A stretch of DNA of 64,000 nt, from the NCBI RefSeq assembly GCF_023657595.1, contig NZ_CP098323.1:3496001-3560000 (forward strand), read 5' to 3'. Source of the stretch: Cytobacillus firmus. GTDB taxonomy: Bacteria; Bacillota; Bacilli; Bacillales; Cytobacillaceae. Below are positions 54,933 to 63,005 of this stretch, piece by piece; position 1 is the first letter of the stretch; each line of letters opens with the position of its first letter. The notes below the pieces were generated by a model that saw only the letters and a program-made list of their open reading frames with translations, had not been told where the DNA came from and did not search any database. Both the position numbers and the translations under genes were made by a program.

Positions 54933-55178
54933 TTATTTGTATTCTTTCCAGTTCAGATCGCTCTCTCCAAGCAGTTCTTCAAAACTTTTATTTTTTTCGC
55001 GCAGACTTCTTTCCTCTCTTTTTCTGTGCTCTTCTTCTTCCTTCTGTTTATCTTCAGCAGCTTTTAATTCCTGCTTTTTCCCTTTCAGCTGCTCCACCAG
55101 GTCCTGGTTCAGCATATCGCCTAGCGTGACTGGTTTGTCGTCTTTCTTAGGCTGGGAATGGTGTTTTTTCTTTTTCAT
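54933..55178 (-). CDS. yqkE: YqkE family protein (DUF3886)
   Basis: 81-residue, highly charged protein with a central Lys/Glu-rich coiled-coil stretch (KGKKQELKAAEDKQKEEEEH). Matches the DUF3886 family. Role unknown. No signal peptide. Its place beside yqkF is conserved. Confidence 0.85.
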   Translation of the reverse strand: MKKKKHHSQPKKDDKPVTLGDMLNQDLVEQLKGKKQELKAAEDKQKEEEEHRKREERSLREKNKSFEELLGESDLNWKEYK

Positions 55179-55255
55179 ATAATCCCCTCATCAACTGATT
55201 TTGCCATTTATTATAGCATATTTTATTATTCATGAAGGAGCAGGCTAAATCACTT

Positions 55256-55627
55256 TTATGGTAAAAACTCCAGAAACTCAATTCTGTTTCCGAATGGATC
55301 ATCTACAAAGAACCTCTCTCTTCCTTCTATCGGAGGTTCTTCCTTTATTGTTATTTTCTGCTCTTGAAGACTGCTTCTCAAGGCTTCCAGGTTGTCCACA
55401 ATAAATCCAGGATGTGCTTTTTTGGCAGGCAGGAAGCCCTCCTGCACCCCGATATGAATTTCCTGATTTCCACAAATAAACCAGCAGCCTCCTCGCTTTT
55501 GAAGATTTTCAGGCTTGGGAATTTCCTTCAGGCCAAGCTGTTCACCGTAAAATTTTCTGGCTTCCTCCTCACAGCCTTTCGGAGCTGCCAGCTGGATATG
55601 GTCAATTCCTTTAAAGGAAAAACTCAT
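55256..55627 (-). CDS. VOC/glyoxalase-type protein
   Basis: 123-residue protein of the vicinal oxygen chelate superfamily (glyoxalase/bleomycin resistance fold), with IDHIQLAAPKGCEEEARKFY at the start and DPFGNRIEFLEF at the end, containing candidate metal residues. Activity unknown. GAGGAG precedes the ATG at 55627; the open frame to 55669 extends upstream without a site. Lies at the end of the ketone-body gene group. Confidence 0.8.
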   Translation of the reverse strand: MSFSFKGIDHIQLAAPKGCEEEARKFYGEQLGLKEIPKPENLQKRGGCWFICGNQEIHIGVQEGFLPAKKAHPGFIVDNLEALRSSLQEQKITIKEEPPIEGRERFFVDDPFGNRIEFLEFLP

Positions 55628-55660
55628 TTTTTCTCCTCTTTTCTTCAGACTGAAAATAAT

Positions 55661-55689
55661 GAAAAGCACAGCATGCAGCTGTACTTTTC
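55661..55689 (-). terminator. Terminator of scoB
   Basis: AAAAG-ACAGC / GCTGT-CTTTT stem after scoB on the minus strand. Confidence 0.6.
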
Positions 55690-55696
55690 AGATGTA

Positions 55697-56365
55697 TTAG
55701 TATGCTTCTGTTACAACGTTTTCATCAACCTGCAATTGGGGTTCTGTCGAATTGATAATATCCTCAATTGTGAAGCCTTTAGCTACTTCAACAAGCTTCA
55801 AACCGGACTCGGTGACATCGATGACTGCCCGCTCAGTTATAATGCGGTCAACGACATTTTTACCTGTTAAAGGCAGGCTGCATTCTTTAAGAATTTTTGA
55901 ATCGCCATTTTTATTAGTATGATCCATAATGACAATGATTTTATTGGCGCCATGAACCAGATCCATTGCACCGCCCATTCCCTTGATCATTTTTCCGGGA
56001 ATCATCCAGTTGGCAAGATCTCCTTTTTCAGAGACTTCCATACCGCCGAGAATGGCAATATTCACATGGCCGCCCCTGATCATTGCAAAAGATTCAGCGC
56101 TATCAAAATAAGATGATCCCGGGATGGCTGTAACTGTTTCTTTTCCTGCGTTAATCAGATCCGGATCAACTTCACTTTCTGCAGGATACGGGCCGATGCC
56201 CAGTAATCCATTTTCAGATTGCAGGACCACTTCCTTATTATCAGAAATATAATTGGCAACCAATGTTGGCATACCGATTCCTAAATTCACGTAAAAGCCA
56301 TTTTCAATTTCCTTTTCAGCCCGTCTGGCAATTTTTTCGCGTACTGCCGCTTTATCGTTACTCAT
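55697..56365 (-). CDS. scoB: Succinyl-CoA:3-ketoacid CoA-transferase subunit B
   Basis: Beta subunit of the enzyme that moves CoA from succinyl-CoA to acetoacetate, so acetoacetate can be used. The 222 residues contain the catalytic Glu in [16 protein letters not shown], and the GAKRVIV-like [17 protein letters not shown]. Start at 56365 behind AAGGAGAGG. Follows scoA by 27 bases in one operon. Confidence 0.9.
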   Translation of the reverse strand: MSNDKAAVREKIARRAEKEIENGFYVNLGIGMPTLVANYISDNKEVVLQSENGLLGIGPYPAESEVDPDLINAGKETVTAIPGSSYFDSAESFAMIRGGHVNIAILGGMEVSEKGDLANWMIPGKMIKGMGGAMDLVHGANKIIVIMDHTNKNGDSKILKECSLPLTGKNVVDRIITERAVIDVTESGLKLVEVAKGFTIEDIINSTEPQLQVDENVVTEAY

Positions 56366-56392
56366 GACACCCTCTCCTTCCGCCACTGGTAT

Positions 56393-57082
56393 TTATTTCT
56401 TCACCGTCAGTCTTTCAATGCGCTTCTCCTGTTTCCCTTCAATCAGTGATTGAACATAGATGCTCGGGGTATGAATATAATTCGGATCCAGTTCACCAAT
56501 CTCATAAAGCTTCTCCACTTCTGCAATTGTCACTTTGCCGGCTGCTGCAATCATCGGATTGAAGTTTCTGGCCGTTTTGTGATAAACAAGATTGCCCATC
56601 TTATCGCCCTTCCATGCCCTCACAAGACTGAAGTCTGCTTTCAGAGCTTCTTCAAGGAGATATTCCTTGCCGTCAAACATCTTCGTCTCTTTCCCCTCAG
56701 CAATTGGGGTCCCTACTCCAGCTGGTGTGTAAAAAGCAGGAATGCCTGCGCCGCCCGCACGTATTTTCTCTGCCAGTGTTCCTTGAGGAAGCAGCTCTAC
56801 TTCAATTTCCCCTGAGAGAACCTGTCTTTCAAACTCTTTGTTTTCCCCAACATACGAACCAACCATTTTCTTAATCTGTTTATTTTTTAAAAGCAGTCCA
56901 AGTCCCCAATCGTCAACACCGCAGTTATTCGAAATGACTGTCAGATCCTTAACCCCTTTTTCAACTAAAGCCAGAATAAGGTTTTCCGGAATTCCGCACA
57001 GACCGAAACCGCCAACCATAAGGACAGCACCATCGTGAATTTCCTGAACCGCTTCACTGAAGGAAGTACAAATTTTCTTCAC
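56393..57082 (-). CDS. scoA: Succinyl-CoA:3-ketoacid CoA-transferase subunit A
   Basis: Alpha subunit of the 3-oxoacid CoA-transferase; the 229-residue protein has the CoA-binding [13 protein letters not shown] motif near residue 27. The GTG start at 57082 follows AAAGGAG with eight bases; upstream in-frame ATGs lack this. Follows the thiolase gene by 57 bases, so thiolase-scoA-scoB form one operon for acetoacetate use. Confidence 0.88.
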   Translation of the reverse strand: MKKICTSFSEAVQEIHDGAVLMVGGFGLCGIPENLILALVEKGVKDLTVISNNCGVDDWGLGLLLKNKQIKKMVGSYVGENKEFERQVLSGEIEVELLPQGTLAEKIRAGGAGIPAFYTPAGVGTPIAEGKETKMFDGKEYLLEEALKADFSLVRAWKGDKMGNLVYHKTARNFNPMIAAAGKVTIAEVEKLYEIGELDPNYIHTPSIYVQSLIEGKQEKRIERLTVKK

Positions 57083-57139
57083 TTCAATCTCTCCTTTCAT
57101 TAAAAAATACTTATTTTTACTGACTATTATCAAAAACGG

Positions 57140-58327
57140 CTATGCAAGCTCCACTACTGTAGCTACCCCTTGGCCTCCGCCAATGCAAAGAGTTGCAAGG
57201 CCTTTCTTTGCCTGTCTTTTTTGCATCTCATGAATAAGAGTTACAAGGATTCGTGCTCCACTTGCACCGATCGGATGTCCGAGTGCAATGGCCCCGCCAT
57301 TAACATTAAGGATCTCCTTGTTAAAACGAAGCTCCCTGTCAACTGCAAGCGACTGGGCTGCAAATGCCTCGTTTGCTTCAATCAGCTCCAATTCTTCTAT
57401 GGAAACAGATGCCTTTTCAAGCGCTTTTTTCACAGCAGCAACAGGACCAATGCCCATGATGCTTGGATCCACACCTGCACTTGCATTTCCTTTAATCGTC
57501 ACTAATGGTTTAAGCCCCAGTTCATCTGCTTTCTTTCTGCTCATAACCAGCAATACAGCTGCCCCGTCATTAATCCCGGACGCATTTCCGGCTGTTACGC
57601 TGCCATCTTTCTTAAACGCCGGACGCAGGCCTGCGAGCTTATCAGCAGTTGTCCCTTTTTTCGGATACTCGTCTGTATCAAAAACTATTGGATCCCCTTT
57701 TCGCTGAGGAATTTCAACCGGAACGATTTCATCTTTGAATTTTCCTTCTTCAATTGCCTTTACCGCCTTTTCCTGGCTGTCTGCGGCAAATTTGTCCTGT
57801 TCTTCCCTGCTCAGCTCATATTTCGAGCAAAGATTTTCAGCCGTAACTCCCATATGGTAATCATTAAAAGCACACCAGAGACCGTCTGAAATCATCGAAT
57901 CTATAAGTTTTTGGTCTCCCATTTTAAAGCCATTTCTTGCATTTTTCAGTATGTAAGGCGCCTGGCTCATATTTTCCATGCCGCCTGCAATCACTGCTTC
58001 GGCATCGCCGGCCAAAATGGCCTGTGCTGCTAAATGGACCGCCTTCAGCCCTGAACCGCAAACTTTATTAATTGCCATTGCGGAAACGCTTTCAGGAAGA
58101 CCCGCTTTAAGAGCTGCCTGCCTTGCTGTGTTTTGGCCCAGGCCTGCCTGCAGGACATTTCCCAGGATTACTTCATCTATTTGATCCGGTGTTACACCTG
58201 CTTTTTCAAGAGCGCCTTTTATCGCAATCGCCCCAAGCTCTGGTGCTGATACATCTTTAAGACTTCCATTGAAACTGCCGATTGCTGTCCGGACAGCGCT
58301 GACTATTACGACTTCTGTTTGTGCCAT
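57140..58327 (-). CDS. Acetyl-CoA acetyltransferase (thiolase)
   Basis: Condenses or cleaves acetoacetyl-CoA. The 395-residue protein has the active-site Cys in [17 protein letters not shown], the [11 protein letters not shown] histidine motif and C-terminal CIGGGQG. It leads the operon with scoA and scoB, which supports acetoacetate breakdown or, reversed, acetoacetyl-CoA use. ATG at 58327 behind AAGGA; AtoB/ThlA-like. Divergent from the HMG-CoA lyase gene. Confidence 0.9.
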   Translation of the reverse strand: MAQTEVVIVSAVRTAIGSFNGSLKDVSAPELGAIAIKGALEKAGVTPDQIDEVILGNVLQAGLGQNTARQAALKAGLPESVSAMAINKVCGSGLKAVHLAAQAILAGDAEAVIAGGMENMSQAPYILKNARNGFKMGDQKLIDSMISDGLWCAFNDYHMGVTAENLCSKYELSREEQDKFAADSQEKAVKAIEEGKFKDEIVPVEIPQRKGDPIVFDTDEYPKKGTTADKLAGLRPAFKKDGSVTAGNASGINDGAAVLLVMSRKKADELGLKPLVTIKGNASAGVDPSIMGIGPVAAVKKALEKASVSIEELELIEANEAFAAQSLAVDRELRFNKEILNVNGGAIALGHPIGASGARILVTLIHEMQKRQAKKGLATLCIGGGQGVATVVELA

Positions 58328-58460
58328 CTCTCTCATCCTTTCAAAACATCTCTTTGCTTATATTCGTTGAGGGATATCAAAATTCCTTTTATTTTGTCAA
58401 AATTTCTATTATTCTTGCAATCGAAAATACTTTCCTAATACAATAAATTTAAGGACGCCG

Positions 58461-58474
58461 AGAAAACGCTTACT
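58461..58474. promoter_or_regulatory. Possible cre-like site between thiolase and HMG-CoA lyase
   Basis: AGAAAACGCTTACT matches 12 of 14 positions of the CcpA cre pattern. It is in the divergent promoter region. Low certainty. Confidence 0.35.
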
Positions 58475-58506
58475 AAAAATTAAATTATGAAACGGGAGAG
58501 GAAAAC

Positions 58507-59415
58507 ATGACGCTTGCATTTCCAGATAAAGTAACAATTATTGAAGTGGGCCCGCGGGATGGACTGCAAAATGAAAAGTCGTTTGTACCGACTGAGGTTA
58601 AGAAAGACTTTATTAAAAGTTTAAAAAATGCAGGATTAACAGAATTGGAGCTTACTTCTTTTGTGTCTCCTAAATGGGTCCCGCAGATGGGGGATGCAGC
58701 TGAAATTACGGCCGATTGCCTTGGTGCGGATACAAGGGATATCGTGCTTGCCCCAAACCGCAAAGGCATTGACAGAGTATATATGACTGATTGCCGGGCT
58801 GTTGCCGTTTTCGTTGGTGTAAGCAATACATTTAACAAGAAAAACATCAATAAAACCACTCAGGAAAGCATGGATGAACTAAAACCGATTATCGGAGAAC
58901 TGAAGGAGAAAGGCTACTTTGTCCGCGCATGCATCTCTACAGCATTTTATTGTCCGTATGAAGGAGCCATCAATCCTGAAGATACAGTTGGGCTATGCCG
59001 TCAATTTACAGAGGCAGGAGCTGATGAATTAAGCGTGGCAGATACGATTGGGATGGCTGCTCCCCATGAATCATATGGGCTATTTTCCCGATTGAAAGCA
59101 GAGTTTCCAAATATCCTTATCACTGCACACTTCCACGACACAAGAAAAATGGCCCTCACAAATATTTTTGCAGCCCTGCAGGCAGGTGTCGACCGGTTTG
59201 ACACATCCGCCGGCGGACTTGGCGGATGCCCATTTGCCCCTGGCGCTGCAGGCAATGCTGCAACAGAAGATGTTGTTTATATGCTTGAGCGCATGGGAAT
59301 TGAAACCAATGTTAATCTGGACCAATTAATGGAAGCTGTAAAAATTGTTCAGCCACATCTTTCCAGACCGATTGAAAGCACGTATTTCAGGCTAAATGCT
59401 CAAACTGTTCAATAG
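58507..59415 (+). CDS. Hydroxymethylglutaryl-CoA lyase
   Basis: Splits HMG-CoA to acetoacetate and acetyl-CoA, last step of leucine catabolism. The 302-residue TIM-barrel enzyme has GPRDGLQNEKSFV, ACISTAFYCPYEG, HFHDTRKMALTN, and GGLGGCPFAPGAAGN with the catalytic Cys. Homologues: MvaB/YngG. Product acetoacetate would be handled by the adjacent sco/thiolase genes. GGGAGAGG precedes the ATG. Confidence 0.92.
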   Translation: MTLAFPDKVTIIEVGPRDGLQNEKSFVPTEVKKDFIKSLKNAGLTELELTSFVSPKWVPQMGDAAEITADCLGADTRDIVLAPNRKGIDRVYMTDCRAVAVFVGVSNTFNKKNINKTTQESMDELKPIIGELKEKGYFVRACISTAFYCPYEGAINPEDTVGLCRQFTEAGADELSVADTIGMAAPHESYGLFSRLKAEFPNILITAHFHDTRKMALTNIFAALQAGVDRFDTSAGGLGGCPFAPGAAGNAATEDVVYMLERMGIETNVNLDQLMEAVKIVQPHLSRPIESTYFRLNAQTVQ

Positions 59416-59439
59416 CATTACAGTTTTAGATGAATAATG

Positions 59440-59514
59440 CCCCCTTTTTTATCGCATCTTATTAGATGAAAGCAGCTGACGAATTCATGTTCTGCTGCAG
59501 CCATTAAAAGGGGG
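59440..59514 (+). promoter_or_regulatory. Leader fold that pairs the ribosome site of the 43-residue gene
   Basis: CCCCCTTTT (59440-59448) pairs with AAAAGGGGG (59506-59514), which is the ribosome site. An inner hairpin GCAGC/GCTGC (59472-59498) may stabilise it. Possible translation control; not shown. Confidence 0.45.
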
Positions 59515-59522
59515 ATAATCCT

Positions 59523-59654
59523 ATGAGCCAAAAACGTGATAAAGGATATAGCCAGAAGGGGAAGCCGAATTCCGATACAGTCAGCCAGACAATTGCCGCC
59601 GAGGAATTAGAAAAAGCTATTCATCCAACTAAAAGACAAAACGCACAGCAATAA
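59523..59654 (+). CDS. Hypothetical 43-residue hydrophilic protein
   Basis: Small basic/polar protein beginning MSQKRDKGYSQKGKPNSDTV, with an AAEELEKAI helix. Preceded by AAAAGGGGG nine bases upstream and followed directly by a strong terminator, so it looks like a complete monocistronic gene. I do not recognise a family. Its polar composition recalls small spore proteins, but there is no specific match. Confidence 0.6.
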   Translation: MSQKRDKGYSQKGKPNSDTVSQTIAAEELEKAIHPTKRQNAQQ

Positions 59655-59678
59655 GCCGCCAAAAAGCGGCTTTTTTTG
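59653..59678 (+). terminator. Terminator of the 43-residue gene
   Basis: AGCCGC/GCGGCT stem followed by seven T. Confidence 0.9.
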
Positions 59679-59753
59679 TGCCAGAACTCCTTTATGAAAT
59701 TTCACCATGTCCCGGTTAACATCTCTGTTTTAATTTTATCCATAATGGTAAAA

Positions 59754-60018
59754 TAAAGTAAAACTTCAATCAGTAGGAGTTTTCTTTTATCCCCCCTCTG
59801 ATTGTTAGTTGAGGCCCACAGTAATTGGGCTCACAGAGACGTTGCCACTGGACGTGGTGTTCTTAGTCTTTGTCCTTATTTCGGGCCTTTACATTATAAA
59901 GCGAGGCGACTTGCCTAGGAGCCGCAGCTAGATTGGGCAGTAAGCCCCCCACTTATCCTCCTTTGATTACTCTGAGTCTTGAAGTGGGGGGCTTACTGCC
60001 CGTTAGACCGCGATAAAA
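59754..60018 (+). mobile_element. Palindromic element, copy 2 (long; IS200/IS605-like ends, possible omega-RNA-like region)
   Basis: Left hairpin AACTTCAATCAG / CTGATTGTTAGTT, a 120-base middle with short stems, then a 20-bp perfect hairpin (59935-59954 with 59982-60001; loop 27 bases) and the right end GTTAGACCGCGATAAAA. It shares left hairpin, loop block and right end with copy 1. No open frame for transposase or TnpB. Confidence 0.62.
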
Positions 60019-60041
60019 GAAAAAAAGATGGAGGGATGGAT

Positions 60042-60968
60042 TTGAGAAGGTTTTTGCGTTATTTATTTTCCATCGTTCTCTTTCTTTCATCACTCGGCGT
60101 CTATTTTACAAATAGGCTTATGTTTATGAAAAAGAAGGAAGATGACTTTATTTTAGAAAGGGAGAAGGAGTCCGGCAGGCTTGATCTGTTCAAGTATGAA
60201 AGCCTCCCGAAAAGAGAAGTGCTTATTCCTTCCCCATTTGGCTATAACTTAAAAGCCGTGGCTGCCGAACCCCATAAAAACAGCCGCTATATCATTATTT
60301 CTCACGGGGTTACGGAAAACAAAATGAACTCGATTAAATATATGAACCTCTTTCTGGAGCGGGGGTTTAACGCAGTAATCTATGATCATCGCCGCCACGG
60401 AGAATCCGGGGGGAAGACGACAAGCTACGGGCATTATGAAAAGTTTGACTTAAAAGCAATTGTTGATTGGCTTAAAGCGGAAAAAGGGCCTGATATCCAG
60501 ATCGGCATTCATGGTGAAAGCATGGGGGCAGCCACCATGCTCCTTTATGCGGGAATGCTTGAAGACGGTGCCGATTTTTACATTGCCGATTGCCCTTTTT
60601 CTGATTTTAAGGAGCAGCTGGCTTATCGTTTAAAAACCGAGATGAAGCTGCCCGCGAAACTCTTTTTGCCTGTTGCCGATCTATTTCTGCGGATGCGGGA
60701 GAAATATTCCATTGCTGATGTGTCGCCTATATCAGTTATAGAAAACATAAAGAAGCCCATCCTGTTTATCCACAGTGAAAAAGATGATTTTATTTTGCCG
60801 ACCATGTCCGAAGCTTTGTATGAAAAGAAACAAGGCCCTAAAAAACTTTACCTTGCTGCCAATGGGATCCATGCCCAATCCTTTAACGAAAACAGAGAGG
60901 ATTATGAAAAAGTCATTGACGAGTTTTTGGAGCAGTATGTCAGCAGCAAAGATACTTTATCACAATAG
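60042..60968 (+). CDS. yqkD: Alpha/beta hydrolase YqkD, membrane-anchored
   Basis: Serine hydrolase of unknown substrate, conserved in the yqk cluster. The 308 residues have an N-terminal membrane helix (about 6-22), the GIHGESMGAATMLLYAG nucleophile elbow (G-x-S-x-G), IYDHRRHGESGGKTTSYG, and a C-terminal Asp/His pair (HSEKDDFILP, GIHAQSF). The TTG at 60042 is seven bases after GGAGG; the ATG at 60036 is too close to it. Copy 2 of the palindromic element ends just before the ribosome site. Confidence 0.88.
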   Translation: MRRFLRYLFSIVLFLSSLGVYFTNRLMFMKKKEDDFILEREKESGRLDLFKYESLPKREVLIPSPFGYNLKAVAAEPHKNSRYIIISHGVTENKMNSIKYMNLFLERGFNAVIYDHRRHGESGGKTTSYGHYEKFDLKAIVDWLKAEKGPDIQIGIHGESMGAATMLLYAGMLEDGADFYIADCPFSDFKEQLAYRLKTEMKLPAKLFLPVADLFLRMREKYSIADVSPISVIENIKKPILFIHSEKDDFILPTMSEALYEKKQGPKKLYLAANGIHAQSFNENREDYEKVIDEFLEQYVSSKDTLSQ

Positions 60969-61001
60969 AAGCAGCTGGCTTCAGTGTAAGCCAGCTGCTT
61001 C
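60968..61001. terminator. Hairpin between yqkD and the lipoprotein gene
   Basis: Perfect 14-bp palindrome GAAGCAGCTGGCTT / AAGCCAGCTGCTTC; no strong T-run. Probable bidirectional terminator. Confidence 0.6.
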
Positions 61002-61013
61002 ATATAAGATTTT

Positions 61014-61550
61014 CTAATTTTTCTTTTTCTTTATGATTTCCTTGCCATCTGCCGACAGCCCTCTTGCAGTATGAAAATTTCCCATTTTAAAATAATAGCG
61101 TTTGTTTTCTTTTTTGATAATAGCCGCTTCTTCGAATTTCTCTTCCTTGCCGGCTACCTCTACTTTTTTAATATCTCTGCTTTGAATTTCACCAAAAATT
61201 ATTGGTAATCTGTTTTCCAGATTACCTTCCTTATCGTAATCATAGAAAGTATCTGAATAAACGGTCATATGTTCATTTTCATAATGCTCCCAATGGTTAT
61301 GGCCTTCATTTTTCCAGCCCTTTTTGTCACTGCCTTTCAAATAGGCAGCTGCCATGGCCTCGACCTCATTTTGCCCATCATTCTGCTGCGTTAAATACAG
61401 CAGTATGACCCCATCTTTTACCTTTTCTTTATGTAAGACTTCTTTTACATTGAATGGAATTCCATCATCAATCGCCTGACCCATCGTTGCCGTACTGCAC
61501 CCCGACAAAATCAGGAAAGCTGCCGCCAGAAAAAATAACTTCCACTTCAT
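61014..61550 (-). CDS. Predicted lipoprotein, unknown function
   Basis: 178-residue protein with a lipobox (LILSGC at residues 14-19) after a short hydrophobic signal, so it should be anchored outside the membrane. The rest is polar with conserved-looking NHWEHYENEHMTVYSDTFYDY. I do not recognise the family. Start at the ATG at 61550 behind GGGGGAG; the ORF to 61565 adds five residues. In B. subtilis yqkC occupies a similar place, but identity is not claimed. Confidence 0.72.
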   Translation of the reverse strand: MKWKLFFLAAAFLILSGCSTATMGQAIDDGIPFNVKEVLHKEKVKDGVILLYLTQQNDGQNEVEAMAAAYLKGSDKKGWKNEGHNHWEHYENEHMTVYSDTFYDYDKEGNLENRLPIIFGEIQSRDIKKVEVAGKEEKFEEAAIIKKENKRYYFKMGNFHTARGLSADGKEIIKKKKN

Positions 61551-61683
61551 TCGAATCTCCCCCAATCAGCACTCTCTTCACCCATATTGACAAACATCTT
61601 GTTATCTAACCTTTTACTAATATATTAAAACCTTATTTTCCAGAATTTTGGAAGGGTATTTTTACCTATCTCAGCCTATTAAA

Positions 61684-61713
61684 AAGACCGCCTTCCCTCA
61701 GCGGCCGTCTGCT
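61684..61713 (-). terminator. Terminator of yqkB
   Basis: AGAC-GGCCGC / GCGGTCT-like stem with TTTTTAAT on the minus strand. Confidence 0.6.
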
Positions 61714-61722
61714 ACTTCATTA

Positions 61723-62049
61723 TTATTTTGTTTTATCAATAAAGCTCATTCTTGGGTTTAAATACTGATTCGGGCTTTTTAACTGATAGCAATTTGCCTT
61801 CTCTGAAAAGTCTATCGTTAATTTTTCATCCAAAAATACTTCCTTGGATTTTTCCACATATACGCTGCCGGTGTTTGTTTTGATTTCCCTGTCATCTTCA
61901 TCCAGCTCTTCAACAAGCCAGAGTGCCGCCACTCCGCTTACCACACAGCCGCAGCCGTCTATATCATACTTTAGTTTTATGAATCCATCTTTGCCGGCAA
62001 TCCGTCCCGATAATTTTTCTGCCGCCAATTCAGTTAATGTTATTTCCAT
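61723..62049 (-). CDS. yqkB: YqkB, HesB/IscA-like iron-sulfur biogenesis protein
   Basis: 108-residue protein of the HesB/YadR/YfhF (iron-sulfur cluster biosynthesis) family, similar to B. subtilis YqkB. The motif DIDGCGCVVSGVAALWLV holds the likely metal cysteines. Cytoplasmic. Expected to carry or deliver Fe-S clusters; function not proved. GGAGG lies about 12 bases upstream of the ATG. Confidence 0.85.
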   Translation of the reverse strand: MEITLTELAAEKLSGRIAGKDGFIKLKYDIDGCGCVVSGVAALWLVEELDEDDREIKTNTGSVYVEKSKEVFLDEKLTIDFSEKANCYQLKSPNQYLNPRMSFIDKTK

Positions 62050-62170
62050 GTTGTAAAACTACCTCCCCTTTGCATATGCTGATTTTAACACAGATAAGCA
62101 TAACATGCTTCTGAAAGAGACAGCTGCTATTGAGCCGCCTAATAAAGATTTTTAGAAAGGATGATTGGAT

Positions 62171-62392
62171 ATGTCCAAGGCGCAGATTAAAGTAATGGAT
62201 AATGGATCGCTGCGTGTAACAGGTGATGTAGAGTTAATTGATATGGATGGCAATAAATTCGAAACAGGGAAAACCTTTTCCCTTTGCCGCTGCGGAAGAT
62301 CTTTGAAAATCCCATTTTGTGATGGCACTCATAAAGGAACTTTCCAATCCTGTGTCCGCGCGGAGAAAGCTTCCGATGACAAGCAGCAATAA
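62171..62392 (+). CDS. CDGSH iron-sulfur domain protein
   Basis: 73-residue protein with the full CDGSH signature CRCGRSLKIPFCDGTHKGTF (three Cys and one His that bind a 2Fe-2S cluster). The ATG at 62171 follows AAGGA; a TTG two codons earlier is possible. Divergent from yqkB, which may be functionally related through Fe-S metabolism (inference). Confidence 0.88.
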   Translation: MSKAQIKVMDNGSLRVTGDVELIDMDGNKFETGKTFSLCRCGRSLKIPFCDGTHKGTFQSCVRAEKASDDKQQ

Positions 62393-62398
62393 TGGTGA

Positions 62399-62428
62399 AA
62401 ACGGGGACAGTCATCCCCGTTTTTTTTA
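62399..62428 (+). terminator. Terminator of the CDGSH gene
   Basis: ACGGGG/CCCCGT stem followed by eight T; overlaps the stop of the opposing small gene. Confidence 0.85.
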
Positions 62429-62575
62429 TTTTTCACTTTTTATTCTTGCAGGTGTCGCTCTTTCATCCTGTACTATCCCTTGAAGCCGTTCCCGGTCCCT
62501 GTCCGTACTGTCTTCCCCGGCCCCTGGTGCGGCGTTGGCCATTGGCAGCTGTTCAAGTTCTTTTCCTCTAGGCAT
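62426..62575 (-). CDS. Hypothetical 49-residue protein
   Basis: Small polar protein starting MPRGKELEQLPMANAAPGAG and ending TPARIKSEK, with a charged middle (EDSTDRDRERLQ). AGGGAGG lies ten bases upstream of the ATG. It is 80 bases downstream of the YolD gene and could share its transcript. No family recognised. Confidence 0.55.
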   Translation of the reverse strand: MPRGKELEQLPMANAAPGAGEDSTDRDRERLQGIVQDERATPARIKSEK

Positions 62576-62654
62576 ATTTCATACACCTCCCTGCTGTTAA
62601 GGTGCTTCCCTCGCCCAAAAATACCCGTTTTAAATTCATCCAGTTCAGACAGCA

Positions 62655-62990
62655 CTATTCTTCCGTGAACCGCGCATCCGCTATATCGTTAATGGAAATA
62701 CGGTGAATTTCCCCAAACCGGTCAACAACATGAAGCTTTTGGCCAAGGTCATCCCAATAATGAATGCTCCCGATAACCAGTTCATAATTTCTGCCCCTGT
62801 AATGTGTAAGTGTAACGTTTTTTTGAAATTCCATTGCTTCCGAAAGAATTTCATTCATATATTCAAGCTTCTGCTCATCCAATTCCCGCTTTTGCTCGTA
62901 TGTGTCTTCCTTTGCCCAGTCTCTTAAGAGCTTTACATGTTCCGGCAGCATCATGGAAGTCCATTTAATTCTGCCCCGATCGCGAATCAT
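62655..62990 (-). CDS. YolD-like family protein
   Basis: 111-residue protein of the YolD-like family, usually encoded after a Y-family polymerase of the UvrX type (yqjX in B. subtilis). Sequence: IRDRGRIKWTSMMLPEHVKLLRDWAKE, followed by a strand-rich domain (IGSIHYWDDLGQKLHVVDRFGEI). AGGAGGG precedes the ATG. It starts 15 bases after the polymerase stop, so it is in the same operon. A role in regulating the polymerase is likely by association. Confidence 0.85.
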   Translation of the reverse strand: MIRDRGRIKWTSMMLPEHVKLLRDWAKEDTYEQKRELDEQKLEYMNEILSEAMEFQKNVTLTHYRGRNYELVIGSIHYWDDLGQKLHVVDRFGEIHRISINDIADARFTEE

Positions 62991-63005
62991 AAGCTGACCC
63001 TCCTT

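Noticed and set aside
58485-58859. Minus-strand ORF of 124 codons
   Set aside because: Opposite the start of HMG-CoA lyase, no family pattern.
59979-60035. N-terminal extension of yqkD through the palindromic element
   Set aside because: The upstream start lies in the hairpin arm of the repeat; a good ribosome site supports the TTG at 60042.
62473-62655. Minus-strand ORF of 60 codons after the YolD gene
   Set aside because: The ORF at 62426-62575 in another frame has a strong ribosome site and is the better call.
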